A stretch of 64,000 nt of DNA from Deltaproteobacteria bacterium (GCA_002731275.1 PCBK01000031.1:1-64000); one strand, 5' to 3'. Counted from the stretch's first letter, positions 42,401 through 51,895 are shown. The notes: generated by a model from the sequence alone, not told the origin. Numbers and translations: made by a program.

Positions 42401-43827
42401 CCCTTTTTGCAGACTTGGCCAGCGGCACAAGTATTTCCACATGTGCCGCAATGTTCTGTGTCTGAAGGTGTATAGACACAAGTCCCGTTACAGTCGGTAA
42501 GACCAGAGGGGCATACGCACTTTGTGTCCTGACAGAGTGTGCCTCCGGTACAGGCAGGTTGACAAGAGGCCGGAGAGGGGAGCGCACAGCGACCTTCGAT
42601 ACACGAGTAGGATTGGGTGCCTGGGATCAGGCTGCAATCGACGTCCTGATTGCATGTCCTTCCTGGACATGTTTCATCAATTTGTCCGTCACAGTCGTTG
42701 TCTTTGTTGTCACACTTACTCTCTTCACACTGTACATCGGGTTGTGTGGGATCGCATGTCTTTTGGGTGCTTGGGTCGACGCCTTCGGGGAGCACTTGGT
42801 TTTGGCAACCGCTCCACAAACCGTCACTTCCACAGATCTGTATTCCGTCTTTACAGGTTCCTCTGTTGCGTTCGGAGAGCCGACCTGTGAAGCATGGTTT
42901 TTGTTCTCCAGGGGTGTCACAGAGGGTACACTTTTCGTCGTCATCGATGAGGCCGTTACAATCGTTGTCTATGCCGTCACACTCTTCTGCGCGTGGTGAG
43001 ATGTCACGGACACACTGACTCCAGTACAATGCATCGCCGACTTTTTGGCAGGTACGAAGGCCTGTTTTGCACGCGCCTTTGTTGATCGTATCTTCGGAGC
43101 CTCTGTAACAAGGTGCTTGTTCGCCTTCTTTGTCACATTTGCATCCACCTGCAACCTCATCGAGAAGCCCGTCACAATCATCATCTCGACCGTTACACGT
43201 CTCTTCTTTGGGGAGCACTTGATCTTTACAGTCTCCCCAGCCCTTGCCATCGCTCTTACAGGTTTGGGAGCCTAAGCGACAAAGTCCTCTGTTGCGTGTG
43301 CTGTCAGCGCCTGTGTAGCAAGGGCGTTCGCTGCCTGGTTGGCAAAAGCTCTCACAATCAGGGTCGAACTTGTCGAATTTCCCGTCACAGTCGTTATCGA
43401 TGCTGTCATAACATAGTTCGGGCGTGTTCTCTTTCTCCGGCTTTTCGATGGGGCGGCAGTCTCCCCACATTTGCGTTTTGAGACCGCGTGCTTCGTCTTG
43501 GCAGATTTGTGTGCCGTATTCGCACTTGTCTTTGACGTCGATGGGGAAGAGTTTGCAGCCTTTGACTTCGCCTTTTGTGCCACACTCTGCGCGTTTGATG
43601 GAGACACATGTCCCGGACTCTTGTCCGTCTTCTCTTTGACAAAAGCCTGTATAGAGCTGGTTACTGCATTCACATCGGCTATTACATGGACTGCCTGATG
43701 GATCGAGAGCAAGGGGACCTACAGTCCCTTTCTCATCGTCCTGACAGACTGGGGGAGCGCTACATCCAAGTTGTAGACAAGGGAGCAACAGCAACCCACA
43801 ACACAAAATGATCCATCGAAACAACAT
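39442..43827 (-). CDS. Large lipoprotein: MopE-like DNDCDG repeats, ~13 Cys-rich NCGxCGN repeats, beta-propeller-like domain
   Basis: Lipobox LQLGC; CYDSIDNDCDGKFD x4; C.G.C.[DN]...[HN]CG.CGN.C repeats; repeated [YV][IV]AG[GY]F-type blades. Confidence 0.88.
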   Translation of the reverse strand: MLFRWIILCCGLLLLPCLQLGCSAPPVCQDDEKGTVGPLALDPSGSPCNSRCECSNQLYTGFCQREDGQESGTCVSIKRAECGTKGEVKGCKLFPIDVKDKCEYGTQICQDEARGLKTQMWGDCRPIEKPEKENTPELCYDSIDNDCDGKFDKFDPDCESFCQPGSERPCYTGADSTRNRGLCRLGSQTCKSDGKGWGDCKDQVLPKEETCNGRDDDCDGLLDEVAGGCKCDKEGEQAPCYRGSEDTINKGACKTGLRTCQKVGDALYWSQCVRDISPRAEECDGIDNDCNGLIDDDEKCTLCDTPGEQKPCFTGRLSERNRGTCKDGIQICGSDGLWSGCQNQVLPEGVDPSTQKTCDPTQPDVQCEESKCDNKDNDCDGQIDETCPGRTCNQDVDCSLIPGTQSYSCIEGRCALPSPASCQPACTGGTLCQDTKCVCPSGLTDCNGTCVYTPSDTEHCGTCGNTCAAGQVCKKGSCACLYNNHTLCKDLCVDFQTSNQHCGSCGNACSTGQTCRAGKCECILPTQKVCNGACIDIQTSNQHCGSCGNACKTGQWCQTGKCECIFPNQTLCGDVCVDMQTSNAHCGSCGNACTGGQVCAKGSCVYQCPAGQTECSGSCVNLKNDRSHCGACGTTCEHLESCVGGICSCPSGFKKCGSICVNQQQDRQHCGGCNTSCRPDQLCNNGTCECPTGFKDCNGACVNTSNNNQHCGKCDNACLLLKVCSASACKCVSGFTDCSGKCSDTQTDPTNCGACGNVCTGGKSCNGGQCKCPTGQTDCNGTCRDTQADPTNCGACGNTCTTGQTCISGSCKCPSNTKDCSGACVDTNTNNTHCGACGNACPSHASCSSGACNCDSGYKMCNGSCILSGLCCTSTDCGGNDCASGQCCQTGESECNGKCANLSTDKQNCGTCGFACAAPQSCNNRRCECPGTLTFCTNACVDMSNNNQNCGVCGTVCTASQQCISGKCQSCPGCPLLFHELSTSPSTASRVISDSKGHLYLMGQFDKTSTFNAKTITPADSGKDIFLIKMDAQHNPLWIKTFGSPSSDEPGYITIDATDQVYISFYYSADILKGMTLTHQTGDISVALVKLDSTTGNVIWAKSFRQTGASMTMAISGMVYDKTAKQIFIAGGFQNGTLSSQNHTQSASDPTGFVLAYDEQGADKSLQLIKASGTTPSATIHAIETDGSGNVYLAGGFTGTLTFKNTITGQGIQDAYIAQYDTTQSQWVWEQVLTEPSENTHIQSIRWHNKSLYVTGGFGRKLTIGTNTISSSFGALFIAKIDDRGTTWAWSQQYGGTSLDFPGPITIDTQGDVYTAGYTDSADFTIGTYTIGTNYSGLIGFLAKYNGSTGSYVTHTYFDSSVSHSDIPTSLWFANDMLHMTSTGNMGVGFGTQLTSSTGSDTKSFFIPGGTIGYLVSFPVLCNGTDVVCGGQCVDIQNDTNHCGACNNQCTTTCMSGTCVP

Positions 43828-44001
43828 ATGTACCTCCAAGTACGATACCACCGAACACAGGCAGCATCCAGAACGAGAATGTGTCCTTGTATTCCACTTC
43901 GTTGTGACTTTTTCTGTAGTGTAAACAACGTCATATTGTAGGATCTTTTAAGTCTGTTTTTTGACGTGAACTCTTTGTCTCTGATCTTGAAGGAGTTTTA
44001 C

Positions 44002-45786
44002 ATGAGCCGGGCTTCCAAAATATATGACTACGCAAAGTATCTCTGGAAGTTCCAGGAGGGGATATGTGTTGTCTTGCTACAAGACCTTGGGGTGGCACAA
44101 GATCGGATTCATTGGGGAAAAAAGCTCCCTGGTACACATGTGATGCCGGACATTATGCTCGGGGACACACGGACGACGCCGGAGTGTGTGCTGTTTATCT
44201 CGCATCACAATGGCGATGATGCCGGGAGGATGAAGTCGTGGCGTGATATCAATGAGGTCTTTACTTTGTGTCATCACACAGAGACGATCCGCCTCGCGCA
44301 CATTACGTTTGGCAGCGGGATACCTGCTGCGACGACAAAGGCTGTTTACTCTCTTTATGACGATGTGCTCGATGTCCCCAACAGACCTAACATGAAGGCG
44401 TTGATGTCATGTGCACAGCGCTGGATGCCTACTTTGTACCAATTGGACCGGGAGGACCTGCCACAACAGCTCCGGGCGTTGCTCGCAGATTGTTCTGTGA
44501 GGGAGCTTCGGGCCATACGTGCGCTGCGTCGATGGCTTCGTTCTTTTCTGCGTGGCTCTTCGGATTCTCTGCGTCCGTGGCGAGCGTGTCTGTCTCCACC
44601 TTCGACGCGGCGACTGCCTGAGAGGGCTGTATCGGGGGCCTTTCGAAAAAGCATCGGTATCCTTTCACTTTTTCCAGACGAAGAACGTCAAGGGTTGTAC
44701 GCGCTCTTGGAGGGAAAGCGAGTGGATGTGTTGCCACTCGCGCGTCAATTTCAGCTCGTGACGGGGACGCTGCGAGGCTTGAAGTTGCGGTCTTCTGCAC
44801 TCCAACAGGTATGGGATGCGCTTGGTCGAGAGGGCATTGAAGCCTTGGTCTCTCGGGCTGTCGAAGAGATCCCTGCTCTGTCGACGCTACGTGTGCAGGT
44901 GACGCAGCTCCCTCTATTTGCCGATTGGCTCGTGTGGATCGCCGAACACTGGGAGGAGATTTGTTCACCAAAGCGGCTCGATCGATGGTTTGAGGCGTGC
45001 TTTGTCTCACCTCTACAGCCTGGAGCTTGGGACGAGAAGGCGTCAGAAGGGGTGGATTGGCATTGGCTCTTTGAGTGCTTGATGTACATCCTGAAGGCCA
45101 CAAAGGGGAGCCGACATGCTATGAGTTACACGAGGATCGCGCGTCAGTGTGGGGCAGAAGGACGGATTGGACGTGGTGCGCGTTTGCGATTCTCCTATTA
45201 CGCGCAGAGAAAACGCGACCTCCCCGAAGATATTCGTCGCTCATTGACGAAGTTCCTCGCCCAAGAGCTGAAACAACACTGCACGTCCCAACAAATACGC
45301 GAACAAGTCGACAAGATCGTTTCCTTTCGAGTCAGTGGATACATCGAGAGGATGATGAACGCGCAGACCTTCGCGCCGCTGTATTGGTTGCTCGAAGACA
45401 CATGTGAGCGTCATGGAGTCTGTTATGTCGAGCAGAAAGACGTCGCAGGGTTTTTGAGTGACACCCATCCCAAACGTCCCTGCACGACAAAGCTCGCGCT
45501 GCTCAAAAAAGAGGGCGAAGGTCGTGTGGGTGTGCATAGCCGAACGGCGCATATGGGCGTCGTCGATAAGCGCAAAGAACTCTGTGCGAGAGGGCGGACG
45601 CTGCGGTTACGCGAGCAAGATGGACACTTTGTTCCGCAATTTGAAGAGCGCCTTGTGTTGCTGCTCGATGGTGACTGGAAGCGCAAGGACCTCGAACTTC
45701 TGCACGCCTCTGGATGGTCACGTATTTACCGGTGGGATGAGTGTGAGAGACTCATACAAGAGGTGTGGGGAGATGGGTCGGTTTGA
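44002..45786 (+). CDS. Uncharacterised ~595-aa protein A, possible nuclease, paralog of 52684..54498
   Basis: LPGTHVMPDIMLGD...ECVLFISHHNGDDAGRMKSWRDINEVF; C-term VLLLDGDWKRKDLELLHASGW. Confidence 0.75.
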   Translation: MSRASKIYDYAKYLWKFQEGICVVLLQDLGVAQDRIHWGKKLPGTHVMPDIMLGDTRTTPECVLFISHHNGDDAGRMKSWRDINEVFTLCHHTETIRLAHITFGSGIPAATTKAVYSLYDDVLDVPNRPNMKALMSCAQRWMPTLYQLDREDLPQQLRALLADCSVRELRAIRALRRWLRSFLRGSSDSLRPWRACLSPPSTRRLPERAVSGAFRKSIGILSLFPDEERQGLYALLEGKRVDVLPLARQFQLVTGTLRGLKLRSSALQQVWDALGREGIEALVSRAVEEIPALSTLRVQVTQLPLFADWLVWIAEHWEEICSPKRLDRWFEACFVSPLQPGAWDEKASEGVDWHWLFECLMYILKATKGSRHAMSYTRIARQCGAEGRIGRGARLRFSYYAQRKRDLPEDIRRSLTKFLAQELKQHCTSQQIREQVDKIVSFRVSGYIERMMNAQTFAPLYWLLEDTCERHGVCYVEQKDVAGFLSDTHPKRPCTTKLALLKKEGEGRVGVHSRTAHMGVVDKRKELCARGRTLRLREQDGHFVPQFEERLVLLLDGDWKRKDLELLHASGWSRIYRWDECERLIQEVWGDGSV

Positions 45787-48223
45787 TCTTCAATGTCTTG
45801 AGGTAATGGGTGATTTGTTTGGCCAGATCCTTGCGGATTCCTCGTGCGATCAGTTCATCTGTTGTACACGCTGCGAGCTGGTGAAGCTGTGTGAATCCCG
45901 CCTGTTCAAGGCGTTTGATGGTCTGTGGGCCGACTCGTGTCCTTTGCTTGCCCTTCGTGTGATGTCGTATCCCCCTTAAGAGCGGGCCGAGAGGAGAACA
46001 GTACGTCAGACATTCGCTGAGATCATAGCACTGTCTCCGAAGCCTCTTGAGATCGTATTTGATCTGTTGAATGCGCGTCTTGGAGGCGTCGCACTCCTCT
46101 TTCAAATGAAAGTAAAAACACGGCAGGTCGTACACCTTCGCGAGCCCTGCGAGGAGCCACAGATGATTGTCCCGCCACGCCTCTTCACGCCCTGGAAGAT
46201 CGCTGACTTTCCACCTCGTCTGTAGGTCTTTGACAGAGACACCGAGCGCTCGTTGTAGCAGGACCAGCGCATGGAATGTCGCCATATAACCTATCTTTCG
46301 AGCATTCTCCTCAATGGGGCCTTTTTGTGTCAGATGAAGCTCGACGCCGAGCGAGCCCAAACATTCTTCTGCGCGGAGATGACCCTTAGGGCCCTGAAAC
46401 CATCGCGTAAATAAGACTGAGCGGAGTGAAGACTGTCGTTCAAAGAAGTGATCGAGCTGTTTGGCGAGACCTTCACTGAAGCGGCGCAGCCGGGTAGGGC
46501 GAGGGGTTAAAAGCTCCAGCAGGATCAATTGATCGAGCGGCTGCCACTGCTGAATGACCTGATCCCACGAGAGACTCCACAGATCGCGGAACAATTGCCC
46601 AACACCTGCCGCAAGTGAGAGCGGTAAGACCGCGTGTGTGGCCTTCTGTCCAAGACGTGTGAGGTGGAAGACGTCGTGCTCGTCTTTGTACGCCAGATGG
46701 CGCATGGGATCTGTCAGCCAGAGCATCCCTTCGTCGATTTTGTCGGCCAGTTCTTTACCTGCGAGGGTGTGAGAGAGGAGTTGATAGAGTGTTTTGTGGG
46801 TGAGCCCATCGTGAGGATAGCGAGAGAGGACGGATGTGAGCAGACGTGCGACCTCTTCGGGGGCTTGCTGAGGGTGTTTGTGGCGATGATATCTGTGTTG
46901 TTCGTCTTCGCGTTGGAGAGCTGAACGCAAGGGCGCAAAGTGGCCTGTCTGGAGCGCCTCCTTGAGAGATGCTGAACGCCATGTGTCCGATGGGCGTAGT
47001 AATATTGTTCCATGTCCTTCGCGAAATCCTCGACCTGCACGTCCGAGGATCTGTGTGATCTCTTTGCGCGTCAATTTGCCGTCGCCAAAGAAGGTCGTGT
47101 CTCTGAGTAGGACGTGTGTACAAGGGAGGTTGATACCCATCGCGAGGGCTGTCGTCGTGACAAGACAACGTCCTTCGCCTGTCGTAAAGGCAGCCTGAAG
47201 TTGGTGTCTTTGGGACTGGCTGATCCCTGCATGGTAAGGCGCGATCGCGCTTTTTGGCCACGCCGAGAATGAGGCCGCTTGGGAGAGCTTTTTGGCCAAC
47301 TGCTCGGCGTGTTTGCGTCCGTAAACGAAGATCAGCGCCTTGTGCTGTTCATCCTGCGTGACGTGTGTAAGCCATTGCTCGACATATCCGAAGGGGTCGT
47401 CTTCTGCTGAGAGTGAGATGATCTCTCTGGTGAGGGGAGGTGTGCGGGTGGTGTCTTCGAGGGTGTCACACGGAGCGAGCCACTCCTGAGAGGTTTGTGT
47501 GTACTGGATGGTCGCAGAGAGCAGCGCGAGGCGAGGTGTTTGTGGGAGGTGAAGCAGACGAGCTAGGAGCAATTCAAGGAGCGGCCCACGCTTTTTATCT
47601 TCGAGAAGGTGGGCTTCGTCGACGAGCACTGTGCCGAACTGTTCGAGCCAGGGTTGGGACTCAGCTTGTCGGGAGATCGCTTCGATACGTTCCGGTGTTG
47701 CGATGATGATTTCACTTTGCTTGGGGGGTTTGGCGCCGAGGTGTTCAAGCTCGCGACGGACGTCTCCAGTGTGAAGTGTACATTGGAGTGGGAGCTTCAG
47801 GATGTCGCGAAGTTGTGGAAGATAGCTTTGTAACTCCAGGTGCTTTTCTCTCGCAAGTGCTCGCAGGGGGGTGAGAAAGAGGGCTCTTTTTCCTCGTCTG
47901 ACAGCCTCTAGGAGGAGAAGATAGCCGAGGAGTGTCTTGCCACTGTTTGTTGGAGCATTGATCAGGAGATGTCTACGGGTGTGGAGGATGTCCACTTCGT
48001 GAAGAGCTTTCCATTGGATTGGGCGGAGCGTCGGGTGTGGACAGAGCAAGGAGAGCAGGCGTCTCCACGTCACATCGAGCGGAAGGTCGGTGTGTTGATA
48101 CAGAGGGATCTGTTCGATAGGAAGGCCTGTTTTGTCGAGCGTGAATGTCTTCATGAAGCGGGCAACTCGTGTTTGTGTTGTGTCGTATGGTATCGTCAGG
48201 TAGACGTCCAACCAAGAACCCAT
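45752..48223 (-). CDS. Ski2/Hel308-like superfamily 2 helicase
   Basis: LLINAPTNSGKT, LFLTPLRALAREK, ATPERIE, VLVDEAHLLED, LLSATIQ, TTTALAMGINLP, ILGRAGR; C-terminal HhH-like QAGFTQLHQLAACTTDELIARGI. Confidence 0.93.
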   Translation of the reverse strand: MGSWLDVYLTIPYDTTQTRVARFMKTFTLDKTGLPIEQIPLYQHTDLPLDVTWRRLLSLLCPHPTLRPIQWKALHEVDILHTRRHLLINAPTNSGKTLLGYLLLLEAVRRGKRALFLTPLRALAREKHLELQSYLPQLRDILKLPLQCTLHTGDVRRELEHLGAKPPKQSEIIIATPERIEAISRQAESQPWLEQFGTVLVDEAHLLEDKKRGPLLELLLARLLHLPQTPRLALLSATIQYTQTSQEWLAPCDTLEDTTRTPPLTREIISLSAEDDPFGYVEQWLTHVTQDEQHKALIFVYGRKHAEQLAKKLSQAASFSAWPKSAIAPYHAGISQSQRHQLQAAFTTGEGRCLVTTTALAMGINLPCTHVLLRDTTFFGDGKLTRKEITQILGRAGRGFREGHGTILLRPSDTWRSASLKEALQTGHFAPLRSALQREDEQHRYHRHKHPQQAPEEVARLLTSVLSRYPHDGLTHKTLYQLLSHTLAGKELADKIDEGMLWLTDPMRHLAYKDEHDVFHLTRLGQKATHAVLPLSLAAGVGQLFRDLWSLSWDQVIQQWQPLDQLILLELLTPRPTRLRRFSEGLAKQLDHFFERQSSLRSVLFTRWFQGPKGHLRAEECLGSLGVELHLTQKGPIEENARKIGYMATFHALVLLQRALGVSVKDLQTRWKVSDLPGREEAWRDNHLWLLAGLAKVYDLPCFYFHLKEECDASKTRIQQIKYDLKRLRRQCYDLSECLTYCSPLGPLLRGIRHHTKGKQRTRVGPQTIKRLEQAGFTQLHQLAACTTDELIARGIRKDLAKQITHYLKTLKIKPTHLPTPLV

Positions 48224-48242
48224 ATGAGGCACGGTCTTTTTG

Positions 48243-50687
48243 ATGAAAGAGCCATTTCTGTCCCTTCTGGAAGATACCATATCTCCACCAGAAGGGATGA
48301 CATACCACCCACCACAAGCAGATGTGCTCGCGAGAGGTTTGTTGACGTCGCGCCTTCACTGTATTCTTCAGATGTCGACAGGTTCGGGGAAAACCTGGCT
48401 CGCTGAGCAGGCGATACGTGCTGTGTTGGCGCGCGGAAAGAGGGCGATTTACATCTCCCCTTTGCGCGCACTGGCCGACGAGAAGTGGCACGAATGGACG
48501 CAGACATTTGCCGACGTGTCCGTGGGGATCTTCACAGGGGATTTTGGCAAGGAGCGTACATACCCAGTGCCTTTCGCAGAGGCCGACATCTTGTTGATGA
48601 CCCCAGAGCGTTTAGACGCTTGCACGCGATTTTGGCGAAGACACTGGTCCTGGTTGCCTCATGTCGATCTTGTCATCGTCGATGAGTTCCACCTGCTCGA
48701 TGATCCGGGGCGTGGCCCGAGATTAGAAGGGGCTCTCTCAAGGCTCTTTCGACTCAATCCATTTTGTTGTTTGCTGGGACTCTCCGCGACGATCGGGAAC
48801 CTTTACGAGCTCACAGGCTGGCTACGTGGGGTCTGTTATCGCTCCGACTGGCGTCCGACCTCTTTATCTTGGAAGTGGCTTCACTTTCAACGTGCGGACG
48901 AAAAGCCCGCGATGCTCGTGCAGGAAGTTGAGCGCTGTGTCAACGACGGTGGGCGGAGTCTGGTCTTTGTGCAGAGCCGACGACGTGCCGAACAGCTCGC
49001 ACGAGCACTCTCTGAACATGGCTGTCAGGCACTTCATCACCACGCGGGGATGGACGCTGTGGCACGTCGTCAGGTCGAAGATGACTTTCGCAAAGGTCGA
49101 CTCTCGGCGCTTGTCGCGACTGGGACACTTGAGATGGGGCTGAACTTGCCGGCGAGTCAGGTCGTGCTCTACGATCTTCAGGTGTTTCGCGGTGACGACT
49201 TTGCTCCATTGCCTGTCAACAGCGTCTGGCAGCGAGCTGGTCGTGCTGGACGTAAGGGACTTTACGAGCATGGTGAGGTCGTCTTGTTCTCCCCCAAGTG
49301 GGAGGGCAAGCGCAAGGACATTGAAGCTGGGGATTTTGAACCGATCACTTCGGGACTTTGTACAGCGCGTGCCCTCGCAGAGCAGATCATGATCGAGGTG
49401 GACAGTGGTTTGTGTCGTTCTAGGGACCAGTTGGTGCGGGTCTTTGCCCAATCTCTCGCTGCCTATCAGGGAAAGATGGGGCATTTTGACGAGGTCTTTG
49501 ATGAGATGGTGGACAGCGGTATGTTGTGGTGGGAGGAGCAGGAAGATGTAGAAAGAGCGCCTCTTTTGCGTGTCTCGTCTTGGGGGCGGATCGCTGTCCG
49601 CCAGATGCTCGCGCCTGCGACGATGTTGCACTTTCGAAGGCTCTTGGAGGCGACAGCCCGACCTGTGGAGTGGACGTTCTTCGATCTTTTGCTTATTGCG
49701 CTCAGTTCGGGAGATTGTCAGCCTCTACTTCCAGCAGACTTCGAAGAACTCGATCATTTACAAGCGAGGTTAGGAGGAGAACCTTCTTTGTTGCTGCAAT
49801 ATGAGCGTAGCACACTAGAAGAGCACCTCGGGGTCGGACGTAAGCGGCTGCTCGCCTTGCTCAAAACGTCTTGTCTTTTGCGGGCGTGGACGCGCTGTGG
49901 TCAGGTGGAACAGGTCGCGCAGGAGTTTCGCTGTTATCCCTTTGAGATCAGGAGGCTGTGTGAGAGCGCAGAGCGCGTCCTGATCGCCCTGGCACTCTTT
50001 CTTGAGCAATCACTGACGGAACAATCGACCGACTTTTCACTCAAAGAACTCGACTGGGATGTCCTCCCTCACCGTGTCCACGTCGCCGAACGTTGTCGTG
50101 CATTGCATCACATGATCAGCTATGGGTTGGATGAGCGGTGTATCACGTTGACGTTACTCTACGGTGTGGGTGGAAAGCTCGCGCGAAAACTCGACGCGAT
50201 AGGGATCTCCGATCTGGCTGCGTTGGCTGCAGCGACACCTGAAGAGATCGCGACATGTGAAGGCATCTCCTTGAAACGCGCGACCTCCTGGCATACACAA
50301 GCAACCCATTGGTGTATGGAGCAGTCTGAAGATCTCTCCAAAAGGTATGCTGAGTCGGTGGGTGGGATGAAAACGTCAGCTCATCGAGCTTGGCCCGCCG
50401 AGGTCGATCCGTATCGATTGCGGCGGGCACTTGAGCTACAGGTTAAGAAGAGAAAACCAGGACTCTTCCTTGTCACCGGTGGCTTAGAACCCCACCTGAT
50501 CTCCGTGCTAGGAGGAGCGTTTGTCTGCGATTGTTGGGATTACTCTCATGGGCATGTCTGCAAGCACATCTTCGCGACGCGCCTCGCGCATCGGGATCGT
50601 GCACTGATGTTGTTACTCAGGCGCCTTCGAGAGGCGGAGAAGACCAAAACATGGGATTTGTTCTCTTTGTGGTTCGCCAGGGATTGA
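48243..50687 (+). CDS. Ski2/Hel308-like helicase with C-terminal SWIM-like zinc finger
   Basis: MSTGSGKTWL, YISPLRALADEK, MTPERLDAC, VIVDEFHLLDD, GLSATIGN, GRAGRKG; HhH IGISDLAALAAATPEEIA; FVCDCWDYSHGHVCKHIFATRLAHRD. Start may be 48298. Confidence 0.93.
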   Translation: MKEPFLSLLEDTISPPEGMTYHPPQADVLARGLLTSRLHCILQMSTGSGKTWLAEQAIRAVLARGKRAIYISPLRALADEKWHEWTQTFADVSVGIFTGDFGKERTYPVPFAEADILLMTPERLDACTRFWRRHWSWLPHVDLVIVDEFHLLDDPGRGPRLEGALSRLFRLNPFCCLLGLSATIGNLYELTGWLRGVCYRSDWRPTSLSWKWLHFQRADEKPAMLVQEVERCVNDGGRSLVFVQSRRRAEQLARALSEHGCQALHHHAGMDAVARRQVEDDFRKGRLSALVATGTLEMGLNLPASQVVLYDLQVFRGDDFAPLPVNSVWQRAGRAGRKGLYEHGEVVLFSPKWEGKRKDIEAGDFEPITSGLCTARALAEQIMIEVDSGLCRSRDQLVRVFAQSLAAYQGKMGHFDEVFDEMVDSGMLWWEEQEDVERAPLLRVSSWGRIAVRQMLAPATMLHFRRLLEATARPVEWTFFDLLLIALSSGDCQPLLPADFEELDHLQARLGGEPSLLLQYERSTLEEHLGVGRKRLLALLKTSCLLRAWTRCGQVEQVAQEFRCYPFEIRRLCESAERVLIALALFLEQSLTEQSTDFSLKELDWDVLPHRVHVAERCRALHHMISYGLDERCITLTLLYGVGGKLARKLDAIGISDLAALAAATPEEIATCEGISLKRATSWHTQATHWCMEQSEDLSKRYAESVGGMKTSAHRAWPAEVDPYRLRRALELQVKKRKPGLFLVTGGLEPHLISVLGGAFVCDCWDYSHGHVCKHIFATRLAHRDRALMLLLRRLREAEKTKTWDLFSLWFARD
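48262..48296. promoter_or_regulatory. 9-bp perfect inverted repeat in divergent helicase 5' region
   Basis: CCCTTCTGG (48262-48270) - 17 nt - CCAGAAGGG (48288-48296). Confidence 0.5.
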
Positions 50688-50705
50688 GCGAAAGGAGCGT
50701 AGGAG

Positions 50706-51665
50706 ATGTCAATGGCTTCGACACGTTGGGACGAGGGGTTGCAGACAAGGCGTGGGTTCTTGTCCTTCCCTGCGTACATCCCTGTGACGACGTTTGGGCA
50801 ACGGTATCCACTTGATGAGATTATACGTCCCTACTTGTCGCGCTTTGCGAAGGCATGGATGGTCAGTCACTACTACATGCAGTTTATGCCCGAGGGAACT
50901 CATATTCCGCTCCCATTGCTCGTGGACTCTGGAGGGTTTGCGTCGCTCTTTGAGGACGCACGCATCCTGAAACGCAATGGACTCGGTGTGATCGAACGTC
51001 AACTTGATGAAGATGTGCAGCGCGTTGCGCCAAACGAGGTCCTTGCGCGACAGGAAGAGATCGCGGATATTGCCTTTACACTGGACTTTCCTGTCCCACC
51101 AAAGATGACGAAGAAAGAAGCGCACCGACGTCTTGAGCTGACGATAGCCAACGCACATTGGGCGCTCGCACATCGTCGCAGCAAAGAGATGAAGCTGTAC
51201 GCTTGTGTTCAGGCTTGGGATCGTGAGAGCGCACAAACATGTGCCAACGCATACGCAGGCTATGCATTCGATGGGATCGCGATCGGTGGACTCGTACCTC
51301 GCTCGCGAGATGTCGATTTGATCGAGCAGATCGTGACAACTGTACGGGAGTGTGTACCTGATAAGCCGATCCACGTGTTCGGTTTGGGGCGACCACGACT
51401 CGTCACGTCTTTGTTCGAGTGGGGGGTGCAATCTGTCGATTCGAGCGCCTACGTGAAGATGGCTGCAGATGGGCGGCTGTGGAGCGATCCTGCGAGGCGA
51501 TTTGACAGTATCTCTCCAACTGAACGATTGCATCTAGCGCTCTGCAATCTCGCGACTGCATGCCAAACAACGCTCCCACTTTCATTTGCGGAGGGGTTGT
51601 TTCAAACACCCTCATTGGACAGGTTACGACAACAAGAGGATGTATCTTTGGATGAAGATGTCTGA
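50706..51665 (+). CDS. TGT-fold enzyme, DpdA-like (putative DNA guanine transglycosylase)
   Basis: LLVDSGGFASLFED; FDGIAIGGLVPRS; HVFGLGRPRLVTSLFEWGVQSVDSSAYVKMAADGRLW; no TGT zinc motif. Confidence 0.8.
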   Translation: MSMASTRWDEGLQTRRGFLSFPAYIPVTTFGQRYPLDEIIRPYLSRFAKAWMVSHYYMQFMPEGTHIPLPLLVDSGGFASLFEDARILKRNGLGVIERQLDEDVQRVAPNEVLARQEEIADIAFTLDFPVPPKMTKKEAHRRLELTIANAHWALAHRRSKEMKLYACVQAWDRESAQTCANAYAGYAFDGIAIGGLVPRSRDVDLIEQIVTTVRECVPDKPIHVFGLGRPRLVTSLFEWGVQSVDSSAYVKMAADGRLWSDPARRFDSISPTERLHLALCNLATACQTTLPLSFAEGLFQTPSLDRLRQQEDVSLDEDV

Positions 51666-51706
51666 AGCAACCGAAGTGGTCCCCTCGCGAAGTAAGCGCA
51701 TGGGTA

Positions 51707-51895
51707 TGATGTTGTATTTTTTCGGTAGAGTCGGGCCTTGTGTTTGACCTCGGTGTTGCATTTTTTCAGTAGGGTCGGGCCATGTGTTTGACCTCGGTGT
51801 TGTATTTTTCGGTAGAGTCGGGCCTTGTGTTTTACTTCGGTGTTGTATTTTTTTCAGTAGAGTCGGGCCTTGTGTCCGACTATGATGTTGTATGT
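51707..51895 (+). repeat. Four tandem ~44-bp imperfect repeats with hairpins and T-tracts
   Basis: gtag(a/g)gtcgggcc(t/a)tgtgt... at 51725, 51769, 51812, 51857 (period 43-45 bp). Confidence 0.9.

Noticed and set aside
40998-42587. 529-aa minus ORF
   Set aside because: Out-of-frame reading of the Cys-rich repeats of the 39442-43827 lipoprotein.
51707-51895. CRISPR array
   Set aside because: Contiguous ~44-bp repeats without spacers and no cas genes in the window.
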